This document shows positions 1 through 7,590 of a DNA stretch of 16,003 nt, one piece after another (within the stretch, counting starts at the first letter, position 1; each line of letters begins with the position of its first letter). Position numbers and translations under genes: made by a program. The notes beneath the pieces are model-generated. The model was not told the origin of the DNA and searched no databases. It worked only from the letters and a program-made list of their open reading frames with translations. Source of the stretch: a bacterium (GTDB lineage Bacteria > Patescibacteria > ABY1 > BM507 > VMTK01); assembly GCA_030641105.1 (NCBI GenBank), contig DAOWHZ010000093.1:1-16003 (forward strand). The letters run 5' to 3'.

Positions 1-194
1 ATTTTTTTTATTGTAAAATTTCTCTCTAAACCATAATGATTATATAAATTATCTTTGATGCTATTCTTACGTTCAGGAACCCAAAGCTCAACATTAAATT
101 TAGCGCGCGCAAATTCTTCGCACATTTTGCATATTTGGTAGCCATGCGCTTTTTCAGTTGGAATCCTGGCGTTTGCGACATATAAAAATTTCAT
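1..194 (-). CDS. Glycosyltransferase, N-terminal part (cut by window edge)
   Basis: About 64 codons are present, reading leftward from an ATG at 194 off the window edge. The protein begins MKFLYVANARIPTEKAHGYQ and continues with a CEEFA helix and a VELWVPER strand. This is the usual start of a GT-B, GT4-type glycosyltransferase: first Rossmann strand, an 'IPTEKAHG' donor/acceptor loop, then helix and second strand. The start lies 3 bases after the stop of the upstream methyltransferase gene, so the two are almost certainly co-transcribed. The C-terminal half, with the EX7E motif, is outside the window, so the donor sugar cannot be guessed. Family assignment rests on the N-terminus only. Confidence 0.75.
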   Translation of the reverse strand, partial: MKFLYVANARIPTEKAHGYQICKMCEEFARAKFNVELWVPERKNSIKDNLYNHYGLERNFTIKK

Positions 195-197
195 AAA

Positions 198-845
198 TTA
201 TTTTCTTATAATACAAAAATACCCAAGAGGGGCTGGATGCAGTTTTTTTATTTTTTTAGGAATAATTTTGTCTAAAAGCAGGCAAAACGAATAAATAATT
301 AAACGGATAAAATTAAAAACAAAAAATGAATGAAGCAAGTAAGCGACCGCGCTAAACCGTTCGCCAAAGCGCGTTATCTTAAAATCAATAAAACCGGCTT
401 GTTTAAACCCCTGTTCTAAACCTTCTTTCGTAAGGCGGCAAAAATCATTTGGCTCAGCTAATTCACTGGCAATAAAGGGCGATGCTATAAAAATTCGCCC
501 GCCTTTTTTTAATATCCTATTTAATTCAGCCAAAAGCAAAGAGCGGTCCTTTGCTATATAAATCGCGTTAAAAAGTAAAATAGATTCCACGGAATTATTA
601 TCAAACGGCAATGGCTTGTTAATGTCAGCAATTTTATCAACTCCTTCTTTATTTTTATAATCTGTTTTTATTATTCGCAAATCCTTTGGCAAATATTTAT
701 AGTAGCTTGGACTGCTTCCGCCAGCCAAATCCAAAACGCTTCCGGAAAGGCCTTTGCAATGCTCTTTGGCCTGCCAATTAAACAAAATCCTATAAATTGA
801 CTTGCCTCTGAATATTTGTTTTATAAAATCTATTATTTTAAACAT
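198..845 (-). CDS. Class I SAM-dependent methyltransferase
   Basis: A 215-residue protein of the Methyltransf_11 type. The SAM-binding motif I is VLDLAGGSSP at residues 37-46. An acidic post-motif follows (TDYKN, about 61-65), then DINKPLPFD at about 74-82 and a motif III strand, GGRIFIASPF, at about 115-124. The central motif keeps the hydrophobic LLFNAIY segment but lacks the common 'LEHV' wording. Residues about 165-193 are strongly hydrophobic (LLHSFFVFNFIRLIIYSFCLLL), unusual for a soluble methyltransferase and suggesting membrane contact, for example with a lipid-linked glycan. The start overlaps the end of the deacetylase gene by 13 bases, implying translational coupling. The likely job is methylating a sugar or chain end of the surface polysaccharide; the substrate is inferred only from context. 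Confidence 0.8.
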   Translation of the reverse strand: MFKIIDFIKQIFRGKSIYRILFNWQAKEHCKGLSGSVLDLAGGSSPSYYKYLPKDLRIIKTDYKNKEGVDKIADINKPLPFDNNSVESILLFNAIYIAKDRSLLLAELNRILKKGGRIFIASPFIASELAEPNDFCRLTKEGLEQGFKQAGFIDFKITRFGERFSAVAYLLHSFFVFNFIRLIIYSFCLLLDKIIPKKIKKLHPAPLGYFCIIRK

Positions 846-1612
846 TTTTTTATTTTATTGTATATATTAATAGTTAGTGAAACTTTGCCCTTGAACTGCA
901 TGAAAGATGTGGAAGAATCTATTGAATTGCGTTCAAGATTAAAAATATCACTGCGTCTGCCGGCCAATCCTTCTTGGATGCCAACAGCGCATAGCCAATC
1001 GTCGTCTTTCAGATATTTTATTATTTTTTTATTAAATTTGCCCTTGGGATAGGCAAAAATATCAACGCTATTTCCTGTTATTTTTTTTATTTCTTTTTTA
1101 GATCGCTCTATTTCGCCAACAGCTTCTTCATAAGGAACACTATCCAGCAAGCAATGATTATGCGTGTGCGGCGCAAAATCAACTAAACCGATGTCTGACA
1201 TTTCCTTAATTTGCTCTTCTTTTAATATGCTAATTTTCACGCCTTGCGAATTTGTAAAATATTTTCCTATAAAACCGGTTGCCAAAAAAACAGTGATTGG
1301 GTAATTATATTGCCTGATAATCGGAAAAACAGTTTTATAATTATCTTCATACCCGTCATCAAAAGTTATGCAAACGCAATTATCTATTTTTTTGCCGCTT
1401 CTAAGCCGTTTTGCCAACTCTGATAATTTGATTACTTTGATTTTTTTATCTTTTAAAAATTGCAGCTGTTTTCTGAAATTATCCTTGGTTACTGTGGCAA
1501 AAGCGTTATTATCGCCAACAGAATGATACATGAGAATGCTGGCCTTGTCGCTTGTCCCTCTGCCCAGTAAATTAAATATAGAAAAAATTATATTTTTAAA
1601 AAACTGTTTCAT
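833..1612 (-). CDS. Polysaccharide deacetylase (NodB/CE4 family)
   Basis: A 259-residue protein with the NodB homology fold. Motif 1 is TFDDGY (83-88), where D85 would be the catalytic base and D86 a metal ligand. Motif 2 is HTHNH (149-153), with H149 and H153 as the other metal ligands. Motif 3 is FAYPKG (186-191). The early MYHSVGDNN segment (about 28-36) is typical of the family. All expected metal-site residues are present, so it is probably an active metal-dependent N- or O-deacetylase acting on an acetylated sugar of the polysaccharide or its intermediate. The N-terminus (FFKNIIFSIFNLLG) is hydrophobic or amphipathic and may anchor it, but no cleavable signal peptide is obvious. Its ATG overlaps the TGA stop of the upstream glycosyltransferase gene (ATGA, 1609-1612). 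Confidence 0.9.
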   Translation of the reverse strand: MKQFFKNIIFSIFNLLGRGTSDKASILMYHSVGDNNAFATVTKDNFRKQLQFLKDKKIKVIKLSELAKRLRSGKKIDNCVCITFDDGYEDNYKTVFPIIRQYNYPITVFLATGFIGKYFTNSQGVKISILKEEQIKEMSDIGLVDFAPHTHNHCLLDSVPYEEAVGEIERSKKEIKKITGNSVDIFAYPKGKFNKKIIKYLKDDDWLCAVGIQEGLAGRRSDIFNLERNSIDSSTSFMQFKGKVSLTINIYNKIKKCLK

Positions 1613-2691
1613 TTAATTGTTTTAATTAATTTTTCAATTAATAAATCTAAACTATGATTTTCTATAACATATTTTCTGAACTTTTTTCCCAGCATGTCTT
1701 TTTCTTCTTGTGGTGTTTGCAAAAAGCTTTCAATTTTTTGTGCTAAGTCCTCCGCATCATTTTCTTTAAATAATAATTCTTCGGGCAATACCCCCCTAAG
1801 AGATTGGTTGGAAACAATAGCTGGCGCTTCGCAGGCCATAGCTTCCAATATTGTTTTGTCAAAACTTCCGCTTTGAGTTAAATTAATGAACAGCTGATGC
1901 TTATCGTAAATTTGAGGCGTTTCAAGGTTTGCTTTGGATCCGCAGAAGTAAACTTTTCCTTTGCTGGCTAAGAATTCTGCTTGCCGCTTTATTTTTTTGT
2001 CATATTCTTTGTCCGATTCTGTCGGCTCTCCGTATATGTTTAGCTTAAAGTCTATGCCTTTCTTGTCTAGTAGCTCCGCGGCTGAAATAAGCGCTTCTAA
2101 TTTTTTAACCGGAGAAATCCTGCCTAAATACAATATTGTGTTTCCCTTTTTAGCGCCGTAAGGACCGGGCGCTTTTTGAAAAATTTCTGTATTTATGCCA
2201 GCCGGCATTTGAATTGACTTTTTTGATTTAGCCGTAAAAGCAAAAGGCGAAACATAAAAAACACGATGGGATAGCGCCATAGCTAAACGAGTCATCCAAT
2301 TTCCCACAGTATGGTTGTACCATAAGACAATTTTTTTGCCCCATAAGCGCCAAAATAATCCGCCTAAAACAACATATTCTTTGTTCATATGGACAAAAAC
2401 TTTATCATAATTTTTCCTTTCTTGCCAAATGTATTTATAAAACCTATATAAATATAATGCGAATCTACGAATTATGTGCAAATACCGCAAATTCGAATAA
2501 TGTGAATATATTAATTTTTCCTTACCCAAACTTAATACTTTCACATTCTCCGGCAAATCACACTCCCCTTTCTGCAAGCAAATAACAATTATGCTTTCGC
2601 AATGCTTAGCAAATTCAGCAATCCAGCCATGCATAAAACCAAGCACATTATCTCTTATGTCCACCTTTTGCGTTGTTATCAATAATTTCAT
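1609..2691 (-). CDS. GT4-type glycosyltransferase with altered EX7E motif
   Basis: A 360-residue GT-B glycosyltransferase. The N-terminal Rossmann half starts MKLLITTQKVDI and ends at about 160. The C-terminal half opens with ILYLGRISPVKKLEALI (about 186-202), the usual donor-binding-domain entry, and contains IYGEP (219-223). The signature helix reads GSFDKTILEAMAC (275-287). The second Glu of EX7E (E283) is kept, but the position eight residues earlier is Gly (G275) instead of Glu. The gene starts 4 bases after the stop of a methyltransferase gene, and its TGA stop overlaps the deacetylase start. It is inferred to add one sugar of the polysaccharide on the cytoplasmic side. Donor and linkage are unknown. 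Confidence 0.88.
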   Translation of the reverse strand: MKLLITTQKVDIRDNVLGFMHGWIAEFAKHCESIIVICLQKGECDLPENVKVLSLGKEKLIYSHYSNLRYLHIIRRFALYLYRFYKYIWQERKNYDKVFVHMNKEYVVLGGLFWRLWGKKIVLWYNHTVGNWMTRLAMALSHRVFYVSPFAFTAKSKKSIQMPAGINTEIFQKAPGPYGAKKGNTILYLGRISPVKKLEALISAAELLDKKGIDFKLNIYGEPTESDKEYDKKIKRQAEFLASKGKVYFCGSKANLETPQIYDKHQLFINLTQSGSFDKTILEAMACEAPAIVSNQSLRGVLPEELLFKENDAEDLAQKIESFLQTPQEEKDMLGKKFRKYVIENHSLDLLIEKLIKTIK

Positions 2692-2695
2692 AAAA

Positions 2696-3307
2696 TTATT
2701 TTATACAAAATGCGATATAACCGCTAGTCTGCTTGCTTGCTTGCTTGCCTAATAATTTATCCAACCAATCAAACATCTTTGTCTTTTTTGAAAATAAAGG
2801 AAACAAATTCATGACCGTTGATAAAGCCCCCCTTACATTTTGAATTTCAACTTTGCTGAAATCTCTTGTCAAATACTCCATACCGTCGTAGGTAAAGCGG
2901 TAAAAATCCTTGTAATATCCTTTCATAGGATGATAGTAGTACAAAAATGGAACATAAATCATGCAATAGCCGCCGGGCTTTAAAGCCCTGTGCATCTCTT
3001 TAACCGCTTTCTGCGGCTCTTCCACGTGCTCTAAAACCGCGAAGCAGATAATTGCATCAACGCTGTTATCATCCAGGGGCAATTTATGAATATCGCCTAC
3101 TATATCAGGATTATAATCGCCTGTTTTGTCTAAAATCTTATAATCCACTTGATTAAGATAATCTTTGATCCATAAATTTTTCTTGTCTATGCGATTATTT
3201 CTGTTCTCGTCAATGCGCAAGCCGCCGCCGATATCAATGATATATTTTTTTTCTTGAAATATTTTTTTCAATTTTTTTTGGGAAAAATCATTCCATGGAT
3301 TATTCAT
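2696..3307 (-). CDS. Class I SAM-dependent methyltransferase
   Basis: A 203-residue Methyltransf_11-type protein. SAM motif I is YIIDIGGG (22-29). An acidic residue follows in the KILDKTG strand (57-63), then GDIHKLPLDDNSVD (71-84), ICFAVLEHVEEP (87-98) and LKPGG (109-113), which is the textbook motif order. The loop YYHPMKGYYKDFYRFT (about 124-139) resembles methyltransferases found in glycan and lipid-sugar clusters. Near the C-terminus a tetranucleotide repeat encodes GKQASKQT (187-194), so the last residues are probably not structural. The 8-base overlap ATGAATAA with the upstream glycosyltransferase gene suggests reinitiation coupling. The substrate is probably a sugar hydroxyl of the polysaccharide; this is inferred from location. 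Confidence 0.85.
   Translation of the reverse strand: MNNPWNDFSQKKLKKIFQEKKYIIDIGGGLRIDENRNNRIDKKNLWIKDYLNQVDYKILDKTGDYNPDIVGDIHKLPLDDNSVDAIICFAVLEHVEEPQKAVKEMHRALKPGGYCMIYVPFLYYYHPMKGYYKDFYRFTYDGMEYLTRDFSKVEIQNVRGALSTVMNLFPLFSKKTKMFDWLDKLLGKQASKQTSGYIAFCIK
2730..2748. repeat. Tetranucleotide repeat (GCTT/AAGC) inside methyltransferase gene
   Basis: Plus-strand positions 2730-2748 consist of GCTT repeated (nearly five units, 19 bases in strict period 4). On the coding strand it reads as AAGC/GCAA units near the 3' end of the methyltransferase gene. A change of one unit would shift the frame of roughly the last dozen codons. Such tracts are slippage-prone in other bacteria; phase variation here is inference. 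Confidence 0.7.
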
Positions 3308-4436
3308 AATTTTTTAAAGCCATTTGCCATGACTTTTTATATAAATTTAAAATTTCTTCCTTGCTTGGCAAATTTAATACTGCCTGCCTTGCATTATTTC
3401 CTAATTTTTCTCTTAATTCTTGATCTTTTTTAAATTTTATCATGCTTTCTTCTAATTTCTTTTGATCACCTATTGGAATTACTATCCCGCTTTTATTATC
3501 TTTAATAAGCTCTTCGGCAGAACCAACATTTGTCATAATAATCGGCAAAGAAAAAGAAGCTGCTTCAACAATAACTAAAGGCCAGCCCTCGCTATTTGAT
3601 GTTAATAAAAATACATCTGCTTGGCTGTAAAATTTATCCAAATTATCCTGCCATCCCCACAACTTCACATTTTTCTCTAAACCCAAATTTCTAATTTCTA
3701 ATTTCAAATTTCTCTTTTCGTTTCCCTCTCCCATAATCCATAATTCAATATTATTATATTTTTTTAACAATTCAGCAAACGCCCTAATCTGCATCTCAAT
3801 ATTTTTCACCGGCACCAACCTCCCCACAGTCAAAAAAATAAATTTATTATTTCTTTGCTCCTTTTCCAGATTTCCAATTTCTCCCGATATACATTGGGAC
3901 AAATTTCTAACATCAACATATATCGGCACAACAGTAATCTTATCTTCTTTAACTCCAAACTCATCCATCAATCGTTTCTTTAACCTTTGGCTAACGGTTC
4001 TGATTGAATTCGCACGCGGCAAAACAAATTTAGCGGCCATCTTTCTTAATCCTTTATATTTTTCAAAACCATGAACCTGAATTTCTAATCCAATTTTAAA
4101 TTTTTTTGCCAGCAGCCAGCCGATTAAAGCAAGATAATATTGATCTTGAACAGTGATTAAATCCCAGCCAGAGGCTGGTCCGCCTTTGGCGGAAAGCTTT
4201 TCTTGTTTTATTAATTTTTTAGCCAAACCAAAAGTCTTGAACAGTCTTAAGATTTTATTAGCTGCGCCTGCGCCATAAATTTGAACTTTTTCAGACAAGC
4301 CAACTTCTTGATCTTCTCCGCTTGGAACTATTACTGTGTATTTTTTAACTAAATTTCCATACTCAGCAGTTCTCTTTGCCAAAGCTGATTTTTTATTTAA
4401 AACTGAATTGTCTAAACCAAGAGATAGAATTTTCAT
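3300..4436 (-). CDS. GT4-type glycosyltransferase
   Basis: A 378-residue GT-B glycosyltransferase. The acceptor half contains EIQVHGFEKYKG (118-129) and ends with RTVSQRLKK (146-154) and ITVVPIYVD (167-175). The donor half opens with FIFLTVGRLVPVKNIE (199-214), then ELWIMGEG (231-238), and carries a complete EX7E motif in NSEGWPLVIVEA (E283 and E291). Three stretches look like insertions within the normal fold: about 81-91 (palindromic DNA at 4164-4193), about 178-195 (hairpin at 3882-3899) and about 241-251 (short-period repeat at 3685-3712). The gene follows the radical SAM gene after a 28-base gap holding a small hairpin, and its end overlaps the next gene by 8 bases. It probably adds a sugar to the polysaccharide; donor unknown. 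Confidence 0.9.
   Translation of the reverse strand: MKILSLGLDNSVLNKKSALAKRTAEYGNLVKKYTVIVPSGEDQEVGLSEKVQIYGAGAANKILRLFKTFGLAKKLIKQEKLSAKGGPASGWDLITVQDQYYLALIGWLLAKKFKIGLEIQVHGFEKYKGLRKMAAKFVLPRANSIRTVSQRLKKRLMDEFGVKEDKITVVPIYVDVRNLSQCISGEIGNLEKEQRNNKFIFLTVGRLVPVKNIEMQIRAFAELLKKYNNIELWIMGEGNEKRNLKLEIRNLGLEKNVKLWGWQDNLDKFYSQADVFLLTSNSEGWPLVIVEAASFSLPIIMTNVGSAEELIKDNKSGIVIPIGDQKKLEESMIKFKKDQELREKLGNNARQAVLNLPSKEEILNLYKKSWQMALKNYE
3685..3712. repeat. Short-period AATTTCT repeat in coding sequence
   Basis: The bases repeat 'aatttct' with a period of about 7 and encode KLEIRN within the donor domain of the glycosyltransferase (about residues 244-250). The insert is in frame and lies between IMGEG and the LGLEKNVKLWGW segment, where related enzymes have a helix and loop. 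The period-7 style resembles the AATCTTA arrays at 8341 and 9830. Confidence 0.5.
3882..3899. repeat. Small hairpin insertion in glycosyltransferase gene
   Basis: TCCCGAT (3882-3888) can pair with ATTGGGA (3893-3899) around a 4-base loop, with one G-T wobble. It encodes part of a polar linker (about residues 178-195) between the two GT-B halves, just before the FIFLTVGRL strand. The linker looks longer than needed, so this may be an in-frame repeat insertion. Confidence 0.4.
4164..4193. repeat. Twin hairpin palindrome in coding sequence
   Basis: Two perfect 6-bp-stem hairpins lie back to back: CCAGCC/GGCTGG (4164-4178, loop AGA) and TCCGCC/GGCGGA (4179-4193, loop TTT). They are GC-rich islands in AT-rich DNA and encode KGGPASGW (about residues 84-91) of the glycosyltransferase without breaking the frame. 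This looks like a small REP-like element accepted into the protein. Confidence 0.6.
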
Positions 4437-4442
4437 ATTTTT

Positions 4443-4462
4443 CTAGGCCTAAAGGCCGGTAG
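4443..4462. repeat. Intergenic hairpin before glycosyltransferase start
   Basis: In the 28-base gap upstream of the 4436 start, GGCC (4446-4449) and GGCC (4454-4457) form a stem around TAAA, extended by CTA/TAG with a GG bulge. It ends about 6 bases before the ATG, where a ribosome would load, so it could lower initiation of the downstream gene. No T-run follows it in the transcription direction, so it is not a clear terminator. Confidence 0.4.
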
Positions 4463-4464
4463 AA

Positions 4465-5910
4465 TTATTTAGTAACAAATCTCTTTGCCAGCTTAAACTC
4501 AATTGGAAAAAAGAAAAATTTTAATTTCCAGCGCAATTTGCACAGCAGGACAAAGCATAGTTTTATTAATTTTTGCGCTTTTACGCTTGAACCCATAGCG
4601 CTTTTAATGCTATGAGCGCCAAACCTGACATAAGCTTCCATTGATTCAACAAAATTTTTATCTTTAACCCAAGGAAAATTCTGCACAGTTAAATAATTTA
4701 GTTCATCTTTCACTAAATCTGCCCATTCATTTAATGATTGCGGGTCTTGCCAGCCAGCTTGCAAACATTCTTCATACAAAGGCGATCCCGGATAAGGCCG
4801 AAAAGCTTGGGGTCCTAAAATTTGAATCTTGTCACTTAATTTAACAAGTTGATCAATTAATTTCAGGGTTGCCATCATCTCTTGTTTGGTCTCGCCCGGC
4901 AAGCCAATCATAAAAGAATATTGCGGAATAATATTATGTTTTAAGCTCATCTTAGCTGATCTAATCACATCTTCAGGAGAAATATCTTTTTTTATTTTAG
5001 TTAAAATTCTTGGACAGCCGGATTCAGCGCCAAATGATAATAAATAACAACCCGAGGCGCGCAACTTTGACATAAAATTATCATCAATCATGCCGTTTCG
5101 GATATAATTGCATCGCACAGTTGTTTCCCATGGAATCACTAAATCACGCTCAATCATACCATTAATAATTATTTTGGCTCGGTTAATATCAACAAAAAAA
5201 TTCTCATCCCAAAATCTAAGTTTTTTTCCTTTGAAATATAGCTTATCTTTTATAATTTCTAAATCTTGCAAAACTTGTTCAGCGGTTCTTGGCCGCCATT
5301 TATTTTTTAAAATAGCGTTAATGCAAAAAGTGCAGCGATGCGGACAGCCGCGGGAAGTTAAAGAAGGCACAAGACACAAACTGTTTAAAATTTCCTTTGG
5401 CTCTAAATCCCAGTTGAACAGCGGCATTAAGGATGGATTATGCAATGGCCTTAATGGGTTAATTATTGTTTGATCATCTTTTATATAAGCAATGCCTTTT
5501 ATTTCAGATAAATTTCTGCCGCTCATAATTTCATAAAAAGTAATCTCGCCTTCGCCAACGCAAACAATATCAACCAAAGGGCTAATTATAGTTTGTTTTA
5601 TAAACAAAGTTGGGTGAACGCCTCCCCAGACAATTTTACACTTTGGATTATTTTCTTTAATAATTCTGCTAATATCTAAAGCTTTAGCAATCTGCATAGT
5701 CATTACAGAAATTCCGGCGTAATCGCACTCCTTGGCTTTTGCCTTAATCAAATCAAGATAATTTTTTTGCCTAACACCGTCAATAATTTCAACAGGCACA
5801 TCTTTTGAATTCAAATAAGTTGCGATACTTAATAAGCCAACAGAAACAGAACTGTCATAATTTTCTTTGGCAATATTAAAGGGTGGGTTAATTAGTAGCG
5901 CTTTATTCAT
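4465..5910 (-). CDS. B12-binding-domain radical SAM protein
   Basis: A 481-residue protein with two recognisable domains. Residues about 1-130 form a cobalamin-binding-type Rossmann domain: KALLINPPF, SVGLLSIATYL, DYAGISVMT, IVWGGVHPT and VCVGEGE are all standard for this family. The radical SAM core follows, with the cluster motif CPHRCTFC (C189, C193, C196), then LRFWDENFF, a GAESG segment and the FMIGLPGET strand. The His-containing DxHxxG cobalamin loop is absent (DGVRQ instead), as in many members. The C-terminus (about 440-475) is basic and hydrophobic. The gene starts inside the end of the GtrA-GT fusion gene (8-base ATGAATAA overlap). Within a glycan operon, a methylation or carbon-skeleton change on a sugar or lipid carrier is plausible, but the reaction cannot be read from the sequence. 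Confidence 0.88.
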   Translation of the reverse strand: MNKALLINPPFNIAKENYDSSVSVGLLSIATYLNSKDVPVEIIDGVRQKNYLDLIKAKAKECDYAGISVMTMQIAKALDISRIIKENNPKCKIVWGGVHPTLFIKQTIISPLVDIVCVGEGEITFYEIMSGRNLSEIKGIAYIKDDQTIINPLRPLHNPSLMPLFNWDLEPKEILNSLCLVPSLTSRGCPHRCTFCINAILKNKWRPRTAEQVLQDLEIIKDKLYFKGKKLRFWDENFFVDINRAKIIINGMIERDLVIPWETTVRCNYIRNGMIDDNFMSKLRASGCYLLSFGAESGCPRILTKIKKDISPEDVIRSAKMSLKHNIIPQYSFMIGLPGETKQEMMATLKLIDQLVKLSDKIQILGPQAFRPYPGSPLYEECLQAGWQDPQSLNEWADLVKDELNYLTVQNFPWVKDKNFVESMEAYVRFGAHSIKSAMGSSVKAQKLIKLCFVLLCKLRWKLKFFFFPIEFKLAKRFVTK

Positions 5911-7585
5911 AGTAAACTTCTTTTAATGTTTTTACAGTTTCTTTAACAGTGTTGTCCCAATTAAATTTCTCAAGTTTCTTCTTGGCATTATTTGACAAAT
6001 TTTGAACTGATTGTTGATTGGTTAAAATTTTTGTTGCCGCTTCCAGTAATTCTTCCTGATTATTATAATTAACCAATAAACCATTTTTACCATTATCAAT
6101 AACCTCTGGATTTCCGCCTATATTAGTAGTTACAATTGGCGTCCTCGCTCTCATTGCCTCTAATAAAGTATGCGACAAACCTTCATAATTCGTATTTAGA
6201 ATAAATAAATCAGCTACTTTAAAATAATTTAATATTTCATTATGATTAACCTTGCCTAAAAAATGAACACTGCTTTCAACTTTAAATTTGCTAGCCAACT
6301 GTTTTAGATTGTTCAATTCCTGCCCTTGGCCTAAAACTAAAAAATTAATATCACCAACTTTTTCTTTTAACTGCGGCAATATTTTAATAATACCATCCAC
6401 CCCTTTCCACGGAGTGAGCCGGCAAGCAGTTACAACAATTTTGGCATTATTGCCGTATTTATCTTTAATATTTTCCACAGCTTGCGTATTAATGCTATTG
6501 TTATTTATAAAATCAACAGAATTATAAATAACCCTAATTTTATTTCTATCAACTCCTATTCTTTTGGCAATGCCGGCAATAAATTGGCTCACCGCAATAA
6601 TTCTATCGGCTCCAATTAATATTTTTCCTCTTCGCTTCTTTAACTTTTCAATATGGCTATTATAAATTTTTTTTTGAAAATCCACAATATAATCTTTTGT
6701 CCAGCCGCGGGAAACAGCAATCTCCCAGGCGCTATCTCCGGCAAAACGAACAATATATTTCTTGCCTAATATTCTTTTTATTAAATAAGCAAAGCGACCT
6801 ACGCTATAAGTATCAGTTATATAAAGTATATCTGCCCATTTAGCTAATTTATACATCTTTAAAAAATATTTTAAATGGCGAAATATAATATTTTGGCTTT
6901 TAACAACTCTGTTTACTTCTATATCATTTTTCTGTTGTTTAATATTTGTATCAGAATAAGTAATAATTTTTACTGCAAAATTCTGCTTTATTAATGAATC
7001 AGCTAAAGCTTTTAACATTGTCGCCGGCCCGCCAATATCAGGCGGGAATATCCCAGTGGCAATTAAAATTTTTAATTTGTTGTTTTTACTTTCTTTTAGC
7101 GCTTTCTTTTTTTTCTTGAAAATCACAAATTTATAAATTAAAAAACTAGATACAGCGATAAACGCGCCCATTATTATTTGCGACACAACATAAGTCGCGT
7201 TAAATTTTCCAGCAATAACAATCTCTGGCAAAATATGCTCAACTAAAACATACATTCCTGCCGCATTAATGCATACATTGGTTGTGCCAACAGCAAAATA
7301 CAATGATATCTGCTTATAAATTTTTTCTCGGCTATTATCGCGAAAAGTCCAAAATTTCTGCAAATAAAAACTAACAAAAAAAGCAACCAAAAAAGCTATG
7401 CTGGCTGACAGCAAATAATACACCTTAAATATATCAATTAGAGCGTACAGCAAAACCAAGTCCACAAAAGCGGCCGTACCCCCGGAAATGACATACTTAA
7501 CATAAACTTTATGACTGTTCAGTTTTCTATAATAAGATGGATGCAGTGAACGCAAATAATTTTTAAAATTTTTATAAATTTTCAT
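5903..7585 (-). CDS. GtrA-like membrane domain fused to GT4 glycosyltransferase
   Basis: A 560-residue two-domain protein. Residues about 28-156 form a GtrA/DPMS-like four-helix membrane domain: KYVISGGTAAFVDLVLLYAL, LLSASIAFLVAFFVSFYL followed by the hallmark QKFWTFRD, then two more helices ending YKFVIFKKKKK. From about 170 a full GT-B enzyme begins (LKILIATGIFPPDIGGPATM), with VVTACRLTPWKG (384-395), FLVLGQGQE (415-423) and an intact EX7E (E468 to E476 in YEGLSHTLLEA). GtrA proteins are thought to move or bind undecaprenyl-phosphate-linked sugars. Fusing one to a cytoplasmic GT4 would tether the transferase to the membrane, possibly beside its lipid substrate. The gene lies directly downstream of a MITE-like element that may carry its own promoter. 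Confidence 0.88.
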   Translation of the reverse strand: MKIYKNFKNYLRSLHPSYYRKLNSHKVYVKYVISGGTAAFVDLVLLYALIDIFKVYYLLSASIAFLVAFFVSFYLQKFWTFRDNSREKIYKQISLYFAVGTTNVCINAAGMYVLVEHILPEIVIAGKFNATYVVSQIIMGAFIAVSSFLIYKFVIFKKKKKALKESKNNKLKILIATGIFPPDIGGPATMLKALADSLIKQNFAVKIITYSDTNIKQQKNDIEVNRVVKSQNIIFRHLKYFLKMYKLAKWADILYITDTYSVGRFAYLIKRILGKKYIVRFAGDSAWEIAVSRGWTKDYIVDFQKKIYNSHIEKLKKRRGKILIGADRIIAVSQFIAGIAKRIGVDRNKIRVIYNSVDFINNNSINTQAVENIKDKYGNNAKIVVTACRLTPWKGVDGIIKILPQLKEKVGDINFLVLGQGQELNNLKQLASKFKVESSVHFLGKVNHNEILNYFKVADLFILNTNYEGLSHTLLEAMRARTPIVTTNIGGNPEVIDNGKNGLLVNYNNQEELLEAATKILTNQQSVQNLSNNAKKKLEKFNWDNTVKETVKTLKEVYYE

Positions 7586-7590
7586 TTTTT

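Noticed and set aside
816..1052. Plus-strand ORF opposite the deacetylase gene
   Set aside because: It is antisense to the conserved deacetylase sequence, with no motif of its own; the same applies to the other plus-strand ORFs between 1694 and 10256.
1609..1611. Recoded TGA (glycine) as in Gracilibacteria/SR1
   Set aside because: TGA ends three genes at sensible places after complete domains, and no internal TGA is needed for any protein.
4443..4462. Intrinsic terminator splitting the operon
   Set aside because: The stem is short and no T-run follows it in the direction of transcription.
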